NCBI RefSeq assembly: GCF_011326735.1
Contig: NZ_JAANCN010000003.1
Span: forward strand, 124,001 to 188,000
Origin: Phycicoccus endophyticus
GTDB lineage: Bacteria > Actinomycetota > Actinomycetes > Actinomycetales > Dermatophilaceae
Direction: 5' to 3'
Length of the DNA: 64,000 bases
Shown here: positions 57,619 to 64,000 of the stretch, piece by piece
Position numbering within the stretch: position 1 is the stretch's first letter
Layout of the letters: every line of letters begins with the position of its first letter
Notes under the pieces: generated by a model
Told to the model about the DNA's origin: nothing
What the model saw: the letters and a program-made list of their open reading frames with translations, nothing else
Databases searched by the model: none
Position numbers and translations under genes: made by a program

Positions 57619-58458
57619 CTACTCGTCCGCGCCACGTCGCCCGAGCAGCCGGTAGCGGCCCGTCGCGGTCGTGCGGCCGGAGTCGTCGCGGACGTACGCG
57701 CTGGTGCCGCCGGCCTCCTCGCGGCCCCCGGTGACCAGGCCCTGGCCGACGGTCAGCGGGGCGACCAGCCGGTAGGACAGCTCGCAGGCGGCCCGCTGCG
57801 GGTTGGTCCGCGCGCTCGCGTGCTCGGCCATGAGCAGGGCCTGCAACGGGCCGTGGACGACGAGGCCGCGGTAGCCCTCGACCCCGGTCGCGTACGGCTG
57901 GTCGTAGTGGATGCGGTGGCCGTTGTACGTCAGCGCCGAGTACCGGAAGAGCAGGCGCTCGTCGGCCGCCCAGGACCGCTCACCCTCCTCGGGCGGGGTG
58001 ACCACGCCCGCAGGCGGGCCGCCGTCGCCCGCGGTGCCGGCCGGACCCGGGGTGGGCTCGCGCAGGACGAGGTGCTGCTCCTCGTCGACGACCACGGCGC
58101 CGTCCTGGCTGATGGTGTGACCGACGGTGACGACGACGAAGTCGCCGCTGGACCCGTGCTTGGTCACCCGCCCGGTCTCCCGGCTCACCCGGGACGCGAC
58201 CCGGTCGGTGCGCAGGGGGCCCCGCTGGCTGACCCGCCCACCGGCCCACATCCGTCGCAGGTGCCGTTCGGCCTCGGGGCGGGCCCGGTGGCCGTCGACG
58301 CCGAGGTCGGCGTGCCGCGGATGGTCCAGGAGGTAGACCCAGTGCCACAGCAGCGGGAGCGCCGCACCCGGGGTGACGTCGGCCTCGACGCCGAGCAGGT
58401 CCCGCAGTGCGGCCGCCCGCCACGGGTCCAGGCGCTCGGTGCTGCTCGTGGCGGTCAC
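57619..58458 (-). CDS. MaoC-like/FAS1-like double-hotdog acyl-CoA hydratase (itaconyl- or mesaconyl-CoA hydratase candidate)
   Basis: A 279-residue protein with an N-terminal FAS1-like hotdog half (PLLWHWVYLLDHPRHADLG, MWAGGRVSQRGPL) and a C-terminal MaoC half (LFRYSALTYNGHRIHYDQPYA, GLVVHGPLQALLMAEH), where Asp and His-like residues hydrate an enoyl-CoA. Length and architecture agree with itaconyl-CoA and mesaconyl-C4-CoA hydratases. It is last in an operon with a CoA-transferase and a CitE-like lyase, the three activities of itaconate breakdown. GTG start, four-base overlap. Confidence 0.82.
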   Translation of the reverse strand: MTATSSTERLDPWRAAALRDLLGVEADVTPGAALPLLWHWVYLLDHPRHADLGVDGHRARPEAERHLRRMWAGGRVSQRGPLRTDRVASRVSRETGRVTKHGSSGDFVVVTVGHTISQDGAVVVDEEQHLVLREPTPGPAGTAGDGGPPAGVVTPPEEGERSWAADERLLFRYSALTYNGHRIHYDQPYATGVEGYRGLVVHGPLQALLMAEHASARTNPQRAACELSYRLVAPLTVGQGLVTGGREEAGGTSAYVRDDSGRTTATGRYRLLGRRGADE

Positions 58459-59612
58459 GACCGGGCCCCCGAGCGTGCGTGCGCGGCCCGGACGGCCTCG
58501 GTGTGCTCGCCGAGCCGGGGAACGGCACCCATCGTCACGGTCCAGTCCGCGGACTCGACCGGCGGCATGACCGCGGTCATCGGCCCCGAGGGGGTCTCCA
58601 CGGGGACGAGCCGGTGCCGGGCCACGAGCTGGGGGTGCTCGACGAGCTCGGCGGCCGGGCGGGCGACGGCGTTGGCGATGCCGAGGCGCTCGAGCAGCCG
58701 CGTGGCCTCGAGGCGCGAGAGCGACGCGAAGCGCTCCTCGACGACGACGCGGATCAGGGCGTCGTGGCGGACCCGCGCGACGTTCGTCGCGAAGCGCTCG
58801 TCGCCGCCGAGCTCCGGCCGGCCCAGGACGTCCTGCGCGAACACCCGCCACTCCCGGTCGCTCTGGATCCCGAGGAAGACGACGCCGTCGGCACAGCGGT
58901 AGGGGCCGTACGGGGAGATCGACGCGTGCGAGGCGCCGGTGCGGGTGAAGGGGCGGCCCTCGGCCGCGCTGCGGTAGGCCGGCTGGCTCATCCACTCCGC
59001 CATGGCCCCGATCATCGGCACGTGGACCGCGCACCCCCTCCCCGTGCGCTCGCGGTCGTAGAGGGCGGTGAGCACGGCGGAGTAGGCGTACATCCCGGTG
59101 GCGATGTCGGCCACCGAGAACCCGACCTTGCACGGGTCCTGCGCCGTCCCCGTGACGTCGAGGACCCCGGTCTCGCACTGGATGAGCAGGTCGTAGGCCT
59201 TGCGCCCGGCGTACGGCCCGTCCGGCCCGTAGCCGCTGATCGAGACGTGGACGAGGCGGGGGTTGAGCTCGCGCAGCCGGTCGGCGCCCAGGCCGAGGCG
59301 TTCGACGGCCCCGGGCCGGAGGTTCTGCAGCAGGACGTCGCAGTCGGCCGCGACCGACTCGAGCAGCCGGAGGTCCTCGGCGGCGCGCAGGTCGAGCGCG
59401 AGGCTCTCCTTGCCGCGGTTGAGCCACACGAAGTAGCTGGACTCACCCCCGACGCTGTGGTCGTACTCGCGCGCGAAGTCACCGACGCCCGGGCGCTCGA
59501 CCTTGAGCACACGCGCACCGTGGTCGGCGAGGTGACGCGTCGCCAGGGGCCCGGCCACAGCCTGCTCGAGGGCGAGCACGGTGACCCCGTCGAGGGGCAG
59601 GTGGGGGCTCAC
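58455..59612 (-). CDS. Class III CoA-transferase (CaiB/BaiF family; itaconate CoA-transferase candidate)
   Basis: A 385-residue CaiB/Frc-fold enzyme: LDGVTVLALEQAVAGPLATRHLAD near the start (given here as VLALEQAVAGPLATRHLA), the CoA-binding LNRGKESLALDL, and the catalytic Asp in GFSVADIATGMYAYSA. It moves CoA between acyl-CoA and a carboxylic acid through an aspartyl-CoA anhydride. In the itaconate pathway this step makes itaconyl-CoA from succinyl-CoA. Its substrate is inferred only from its neighbours. GTG start and stop both overlap adjacent genes by four bases. Confidence 0.86.
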   Translation of the reverse strand: MSPHLPLDGVTVLALEQAVAGPLATRHLADHGARVLKVERPGVGDFAREYDHSVGGESSYFVWLNRGKESLALDLRAAEDLRLLESVAADCDVLLQNLRPGAVERLGLGADRLRELNPRLVHVSISGYGPDGPYAGRKAYDLLIQCETGVLDVTGTAQDPCKVGFSVADIATGMYAYSAVLTALYDRERTGRGCAVHVPMIGAMAEWMSQPAYRSAAEGRPFTRTGASHASISPYGPYRCADGVVFLGIQSDREWRVFAQDVLGRPELGGDERFATNVARVRHDALIRVVVEERFASLSRLEATRLLERLGIANAVARPAAELVEHPQLVARHRLVPVETPSGPMTAVMPPVESADWTVTMGAVPRLGEHTEAVRAAHARSGARS

Positions 59613-60400
59613 GACGTCCTCGCCGCGAGGATCCGCCGGGCGCGGGCGAGGACCGGCGCGTCGACCATCTGCCCGTCGAGCGCGACCGCGGCGCCGGAGC
59701 CGGCGGCCTCGACCACCCGGCGGGCCCAGGAGAGGTCCGCGTCGCTCGGGGCGAAGGCGGCCTCGACGAGCGGGACCTGGCGAGGGTGGATGCACAGCTT
59801 CCCCCCGCATCCCTCGGCGCGGGCCTCCAGGGCGTCCGCCGTGACCACGTCGTCGTCGGTGAAGTCGGGCGTGACGCCGTCGACCGGCGCCGACACCCCG
59901 GCGAGCCGTGCCGCCTGCACCACCTCCCACCGCGCCTGGCGGCAGGCGTGCCCGCCCGGCTCCGCCCCGATGTCGACGGCGTAGTCGAGGCTCCCGAAGG
60001 CCAGGGTGACCACGCCCACCCCGTGCGCGAGCTCCTCGCAGTCCCGGACCCCGCGGGCGGACTCGACGAGGGGGACGACGGGAGCCTCGAGGCGCCGGAC
60101 GACGGCCGCGACGTCCTCCGCCCGCTCGGCCTTGGGCAGGAGCACACCGGCGAGCGCGGGACGGCCGGCGAGCGCCTCGAGGTCGGCCGCGTGCCAGGCA
60201 GTCCCCGCCCCGTTGACCCTGACCCAGGCCGCGGGCGCGTCCGGCGCGGCCACGGCCTCGGCGACGTGGCGGCGGGCCGTCTCCTTCTCGCCGGGTGCGA
60301 CCGCGTCCTCGAGGTCGAGGACGACCGCGGTGGCGCCCGCCGCGTGCGCCGTGGCGAACCGGTCCGGGCGCGTGCCCGGCACGAACAGCCAGGCGCTCAC
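59609..60400 (-). CDS. CitE-like CoA-ester lyase (citramalyl-CoA lyase candidate)
   Basis: A 263-residue HpcH/HpaI-type barrel lyase. SAWLFVPGTRPDRFATA starts the barrel; metal and substrate residues include VLDLEDAVAPGEK (Glu/Asp), VRVNGAGTAWHAADLEAL (Arg), VPLVESARGV (Glu) and FGSLDYAVDIG (Asp), and KLCIHPRQV. Without CitD/CitF neighbours it is not a citrate lyase subunit; stand-alone CitE-like proteins cleave citramalyl-CoA or malyl-CoA types into acetyl- or glyoxylate-derived products. The operon partners favour citramalyl-CoA to acetyl-CoA and pyruvate. GTG start. Confidence 0.86.
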   Translation of the reverse strand: MSAWLFVPGTRPDRFATAHAAGATAVVLDLEDAVAPGEKETARRHVAEAVAAPDAPAAWVRVNGAGTAWHAADLEALAGRPALAGVLLPKAERAEDVAAVVRRLEAPVVPLVESARGVRDCEELAHGVGVVTLAFGSLDYAVDIGAEPGGHACRQARWEVVQAARLAGVSAPVDGVTPDFTDDDVVTADALEARAEGCGGKLCIHPRQVPLVEAAFAPSDADLSWARRVVEAAGSGAAVALDGQMVDAPVLARARRILAARTS

Positions 60401-61551
60401 CCGCCGACCCCCCGCTCGACGAGCGCCTTGGCGATGACGTTGCGCTGGATCTCGTTGGTCCCCTCGCCGACGATCATCAGCGGGGCGTCGCGGAAGTAGC
60501 GCTCGACGTCGAACTCCGTGGAGTACCCGTAGCCGCCGTGGATGCGGACCGCGTTGAGCGCGATGCGCATGGCCGCCTCCGAGGCGTAGAGCTTGGCCAT
60601 CCCGGCCTCGAGGTCGGCCCGGGCCCCCTCGTCGTAGCGCCGGGCGGCGTAGCGGGTCAGCTGACGGGCGGCCTCCAGCTCGGTGGCCATGTCGGCGAGG
60701 TAGTTGCCGATGCTCTGGTGCTGCCAGATCGGCTTGCCGAAGGTCGTGCGCTCCTGGGCGTAGCGCAGCGAGTCCTCCAGGGCCGCCCGGCCCACCCCGA
60801 GCGCGCGGGAGGCCACCTGGATTCGGCCGACCTCCAGGCCACGCATCATCTGGGCGAAGCCGCGCCCCTCCTCGGACCCGAGCAGCGCGTCGCGGCGCAG
60901 ACGCACGTCGTCGAAGACGACCTCGCAGCTCTCGACGCCCTTGTACCCGAGCTTCGGCAGGTCCTTGGAGACCTCGACCCCGTCCCCGTGCTCGACGAGG
61001 AGGATGCTCATCCCCCGGTGGCGCGGCCGGGCCTCGGGGTCGGTCTTGCACAGCACCGCGACGAGCCCCGAGCGTCGGGCGTTGGAGATCCAGGTCTTGG
61101 TCCCCCGCAGGAGGTACCCGTCCTCGGTCGGGCGGGCGAGCGTGCGCATGGCCTGTAGGTCCGAGCCTCCACCGGGCTCGGTGAGCGCCATCGTCGCCCG
61201 CAGCTCACCGGTGGCCAGCCGGGGCAGGTAGCGGTCCTTCTGCTCCGGCGTCCCGTACTGCGCGAGCAGCGAGACGACCACGGTGTGCCCGCCCATGGCG
61301 CCGGCGAGGGACATCCAGCCACGCGCCAGCTCCTCGGTCACCGCGGCGAAGCACGCGAGGCTCACCGAGACCTCCCCCCAGGGCTCGGGCACGGCGAGGC
61401 CGTAGATCCCCAGCTGCTTCATCTGCTCGATGAGCGCCTCGGGGTAGGTGTTGCCGTGCTCGAGCTCGCGCACCACCGGCCGGACCTCGGCGTCGACCCA
61501 GTCGCGCACGACCGCGACGATGGCCGACTCCTCGGGGGACAGGTCGCTCAC
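60397..61551 (-). CDS. Acyl-CoA dehydrogenase
   Basis: A 384-residue flavoprotein: MALTEPGGGSDLQAM and TKTWISNARRSGL bind FAD and substrate, RTTFGKPIWQHQSIGNYLAD is the C-terminal signature, and the catalytic Glu lies in MIVGEGTNEIQ. It would introduce an alpha,beta double bond, for example making itaconyl-CoA or mesaconyl-CoA from methylsuccinyl-CoA; that substrate is a suggestion. It is the first gene of its operon, with AGGAGA before the GTG. The promoter region is shared with the divergent LysR gene. Confidence 0.92.
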   Translation of the reverse strand: MSDLSPEESAIVAVVRDWVDAEVRPVVRELEHGNTYPEALIEQMKQLGIYGLAVPEPWGEVSVSLACFAAVTEELARGWMSLAGAMGGHTVVVSLLAQYGTPEQKDRYLPRLATGELRATMALTEPGGGSDLQAMRTLARPTEDGYLLRGTKTWISNARRSGLVAVLCKTDPEARPRHRGMSILLVEHGDGVEVSKDLPKLGYKGVESCEVVFDDVRLRRDALLGSEEGRGFAQMMRGLEVGRIQVASRALGVGRAALEDSLRYAQERTTFGKPIWQHQSIGNYLADMATELEAARQLTRYAARRYDEGARADLEAGMAKLYASEAAMRIALNAVRIHGGYGYSTEFDVERYFRDAPLMIVGEGTNEIQRNVIAKALVERGVGG

Positions 61552-61585
61552 GGTGGGTCTCCTCTCGACGGTGAGTGGCGAGCGG

Positions 61586-61623
61586 CTATATTCTGTAGAC
61601 GCATTACCCCAAGGTTCAAATGC
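61586..61623. promoter_or_regulatory. Divergent acyl-CoA dehydrogenase/lysR control region
   Basis: CTATATTCTGTAGA (61586-61599) has the T-N11-A pattern of LysR sites and resembles a sequence upstream of the aldehyde dehydrogenase operon. GCATT and AATGC (61601-61623) form an inverted repeat with a 13-base gap. Leftward, TTGGGG and TATAGC, 16 bases apart, would be the operon promoter. Confidence 0.5.
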
Positions 61624-61660
61624 CTACTTCGCATATCCCCCATGCCCCGGAGAGGAGCCG

Positions 61661-62596
61661 ATGGAGCTGCGCCAGCTCGTCGCCGCGGTGACCGTCGCGG
61701 ACGTCGGGAGCGTGAGCAACGCCGCCCGCCGGCTGCACCTCGCCCAGCCGGCGCTCACCCGACGGATCCAGGCCCTGGAGAAGGACCTCGGCGTGAGCAT
61801 CTTCGACCGCACGCCGAGCGGCATGCGGCCGACCGCCACCGGCGAGGCGTTCCTCGCCCGGGCCCGGCTCATCCTGCGGGACGCCGAGCGGGCCCGGGTC
61901 GAGGCGGGCCACGGCGCCGGGGAGGTCGCCGGCCAGGTGTCGGTCGGGCTGCTCGCGAGCATCAGCGAGCTCCTCGGGCCCGACCTCGCCGAGGCCGTCC
62001 GCTCGGCGCACCCGGCGGTCCGGCTGCGCGTGGACATCGGCTACTCCGGGCACGTCCGGCAGTGGCTCGAGGCGGGCGCGGTCGACGTGGCGGTCCTCTA
62101 CGAGCTCGGGGACCGCCCGGGGATCCACAGCGACCCGCTCGTGCGTGAGCGCCTCGTGGTCGCCGGCCCGGCGGACTCGGTTCTGGCGCAACAGGACCAG
62201 GTCGACATCGCCGCACTGCCGGGCCCGTTCGTCCTGCCCGCCCAGGAGCACGCCCTGCGCATCCTCGTCGACGAGGCGTTCGCCGCCGCCGGCGCGACGG
62301 CGCGGGTCGCGCTGGAGACGAACACCGTCGACATGCAGAAGACGCTGGCGCACCGGGCGCTCGGGTGGACGGTGCTGCCGGCGAGCTGCATCGCCCAGGA
62401 CGTGGCGAGCGGCCGGCTCGCGTCCGCCGAGATCCACCCTCCGGTCGAGCGCACCCTGGTCATCGCCCACACCGCGCTGCACCCCTCGCGTGCGGTCACG
62501 ACGGTCGCGGACGCCCTGCGCGAGGTCGTCGAGAGGGTCATCGGCCGGGGCGCCTGGCCGTCGGCGCAGCTGATCGACGGCCGCACGCGACGGTGA
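61661..62596 (+). CDS. LysR family transcriptional regulator
   Basis: A 311-residue LysR protein. The helix-turn-helix is GSVSNAARRLHLAQPALTRRIQALE, listed here as NAARRLHLAQPALTRR, and the effector domain follows from residue 90 (GQVSVGLLASISELLG, VDVAVLYELG). It diverges from the acyl-CoA dehydrogenase operon across 109 bases, the normal layout for a regulator of that operon. GAGGAG precedes the ATG. In itaconate-degradation loci of proteobacteria a LysR regulator (RipR type) holds the same place. The effector is unknown. Confidence 0.9.
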   Translation: MELRQLVAAVTVADVGSVSNAARRLHLAQPALTRRIQALEKDLGVSIFDRTPSGMRPTATGEAFLARARLILRDAERARVEAGHGAGEVAGQVSVGLLASISELLGPDLAEAVRSAHPAVRLRVDIGYSGHVRQWLEAGAVDVAVLYELGDRPGIHSDPLVRERLVVAGPADSVLAQQDQVDIAALPGPFVLPAQEHALRILVDEAFAAAGATARVALETNTVDMQKTLAHRALGWTVLPASCIAQDVASGRLASAEIHPPVERTLVIAHTALHPSRAVTTVADALREVVERVIGRGAWPSAQLIDGRTRR

Positions 62597-62633
62597 CCCC
62601 GAGGCGCCCGGTCGTCGGCGCACCAGGTGCGGC

Positions 62634-63806
62634 TCAGCCGGCACCGTCGTCCGCCGGGACCGGTGACGGCAGCAGCACGGCCACCGCACCGACGCCGGCG
62701 AACACGGCGAAGGCCCCCCGCAGCCCGAGGTGGCCGACGAGCAGCCCGGCGACCGGTGCCGCGAGCGCCTGCCCCGCGGCGATCGCGAAGAACCCGGCCC
62801 CGACGCCGGCCTCGACCGCCTCCGGCCAGACTCTCGTGGCGGCCACGAGCACGGCGCCCGTGAGCCCGATGTACCCCGCACCGAAGAGCGCCCCCGCACC
62901 GTAGGCGAGCAGGCCCTGGGGCGTGCTCGCCAGGGTCGCGGTCGACGCGGCCACGGCGAGCAGGAGCAGGCGCCAGAGGGCGGTGACACCGAGCCGTCGA
63001 CCGAGGTCGCCGGCCGCGCCCCCGGCGAGCCCGGCGACGCCGATGACGACCCAGAGCACCCCGGAGGACTGCGGCCCCATGCCGCCCTCGCGCTCCACGA
63101 GGTCCCTCCCGAAGGTCCAGACCGTCACACTCGCCGCACCGGCGGCGAGGGCGAGCACGAGCAGGCGCGCTCCCCCGGGCGCCGGGCCCGGCAGCAGCCG
63201 CGGGCGGGGCGCCGGCGCCCGCGGCGGCGCCCCGGGGACGACGCGCCACAGCCAGAGGGTGACCGCGGCCGCCGCGACCGCGAAGACCAGCCAGGCCAGG
63301 CGCCACTGCCCGGCGACGAGCATCGCCACCGGACCGGAGACGAGGATCCCCCAGCCCGTCCCGGCGTTGACGAGCGTCTGGGCACGGTCGCGGCGCTCGG
63401 CCCGGACCCATCGGGCGACGGCGTCCGCGAGCGGCGGCGAGGCCAGGCCGGTGCTCGCCCCGGCGAGCAGGACCCCGAGGGCGAGGACCGCGGGCCCGGG
63501 CGCGAGCGCGACGGTCAGGGTCCCGATGCTCGCGCACAGCCCGGCGACGACGCCCGCCCGACGCGCTCCCCAGCGGGCCGTGGCCAGCACGGCCCCGGCG
63601 ATGGCGATGCAGTAGCCGAGGTAGGACCCCGCGGCGATGACCCCCTGGAGACCCGCCGGGATGCCCAGGTCCGCGGCCATCCGGGGCGCGAGGAGGCCGT
63701 AGGCGAAGCGGGCGAAGCCGTAGCAGACGCCGACGAGCGCGACGCCCGCGGCCACGAGCTGGGCCTCCCCCGGGCGCGAGAGGGGACGCGGGGTGCTGTG
63801 GGACAC
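62634..63806 (-). CDS. MFS transporter
   Basis: A 390-residue protein with twelve predicted membrane helices, MFS type: YGFARFAYGLLAPRMAADLG, ARWGARRAGVVAGL (loop 2-3 motif), and in the second half LGRRLGVTALWRLLL. The family includes small drug and metabolite exporters. The GTG start lies seven bases after TATAGT, a good -10 box, with no ribosome-binding site, so the message is probably leaderless. That -10 box overlaps the palindrome shared with the divergent tetR gene, indicating repression of this transporter. Confidence 0.85.
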   Translation of the reverse strand: MSHSTPRPLSRPGEAQLVAAGVALVGVCYGFARFAYGLLAPRMAADLGIPAGLQGVIAAGSYLGYCIAIAGAVLATARWGARRAGVVAGLCASIGTLTVALAPGPAVLALGVLLAGASTGLASPPLADAVARWVRAERRDRAQTLVNAGTGWGILVSGPVAMLVAGQWRLAWLVFAVAAAAVTLWLWRVVPGAPPRAPAPRPRLLPGPAPGGARLLVLALAAGAASVTVWTFGRDLVEREGGMGPQSSGVLWVVIGVAGLAGGAAGDLGRRLGVTALWRLLLLAVAASTATLASTPQGLLAYGAGALFGAGYIGLTGAVLVAATRVWPEAVEAGVGAGFFAIAAGQALAAPVAGLLVGHLGLRGAFAVFAGVGAVAVLLPSPVPADDGAG

Positions 63807-63816
63807 GGAGGAGACT

Positions 63817-63834
63817 ATAGAGCGATCGTTCTAT
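63817..63834. promoter_or_regulatory. Probable TetR operator between MFS and tetR genes
   Basis: ATAGAGCGATCGTTCTAT is an 18-bp palindrome with one mismatched pair. It overlaps the leftward -10 box of the MFS gene and adjoins the rightward TATGAT (63835-63840) of the tetR gene, so one bound dimer could control both. Confidence 0.7.
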
Positions 63835-63853
63835 TATGATCTATCGTGGCGGC

Positions 63854-64000
63854 ATGGGCGCCGACACCAGCCGCCGGGGCCGCAACCGCACACCCCCGCG
63901 GGAGCGGCTGCTCGTCGCGGCCAACCGGCTCTTCTACGACCGGGGGATCGACGGCACGGGGGTCGACCGGCTCCTCGCCGAGGCCGACGTCGCCATCGGC
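63854..64000 (+). CDS. TetR family regulator, N-terminal part (runs off the window edge)
   Basis: Only 49 codons are present: MGADTSRRGRNRTPPRERLL, then VAANRLFYDRGIDGTGVDRL with LLAEADVAIG, the first helices and helix-turn-helix of a TetR repressor. The ligand domain lies outside the window. It diverges from the MFS gene over the palindrome above and should repress it. ATG follows TATGAT by 13 bases. Confidence 0.85.
   Translation, partial: MGADTSRRGRNRTPPRERLLVAANRLFYDRGIDGTGVDRLLAEADVAIG

Overview
The window is a high-GC chromosomal segment of an actinomycete. The base composition, GTG/TTG starts, many 4-bp start/stop overlaps, candidate leaderless promoters, and the rpmG-hadA-hadB and tRNA-Trp-secE-nusG-rplK-rplA arrangement all point to Actinomycetota. 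A Micrococcales/Intrasporangiaceae-like host is my inference from protein character; no search was run. No prophage, insertion sequence or CRISPR array is visible.

1-15 kb is a conserved core. It holds the 5' part of rpoB, rplL and rplJ (behind an L10 leader), an LppX/LprG-like lipoprotein, rplA, rplK, nusG, secE and tRNA-Trp, all leftward. Then come a rightward set (aminotransferase, DUF5709 protein, adenosine deaminase) and a leftward block with murB, two hotdog dehydratases of HadB/HadA type, rpmG, tRNA-Met and tRNA-Thr. A metal-receptor-like protein, an SDR dehydrogenase and a P1-family peptidase follow.

15-25 kb holds a fused isobutyryl-CoA mutase (icmF), a small-molecule kinase, aroQ, a response regulator coupled to a histidine kinase fused in frame to a large multi-pass membrane domain, an F420/NADPH-type oxidoreductase and a GlxA-like regulator. 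25-35 kb is a leftward molybdenum hydroxylase operon: MobA-like nucleotidyltransferase, two DUF202 proteins, MoxR ATPase, CoxE, XdhC, coxS-coxL-coxM and coxG. Its CoxL carries the form II AYRGAGR loop. 35-45 kb contains an ArsR/permease pair, a DUF4212/sodium-solute symporter pair, a 1,835-residue single-chain acyl-CoA carboxylase and a D-2-hydroxyacid dehydrogenase.

45-64 kb is catabolic. One leftward operon encodes aldehyde dehydrogenase, an SCP2-like/alpha-beta hydrolase fusion, a complete branched-chain-type ABC importer, a lactonase-like metallo-hydrolase, two 3-hydroxyisobutyrate-dehydrogenase-like enzymes and a cupin, followed by a GntR regulator and a carboxymuconolactone-decarboxylase-like protein. 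A second leftward operon (acyl-CoA dehydrogenase, CitE-like lyase, class III CoA-transferase, MaoC-like hydratase) is divergent from a LysR regulator and has the composition of itaconate-degradation loci. A similar T-N11-A sequence lies upstream of both operons. The window ends with an MFS transporter divergent from a truncated tetR gene over a near-perfect palindrome.
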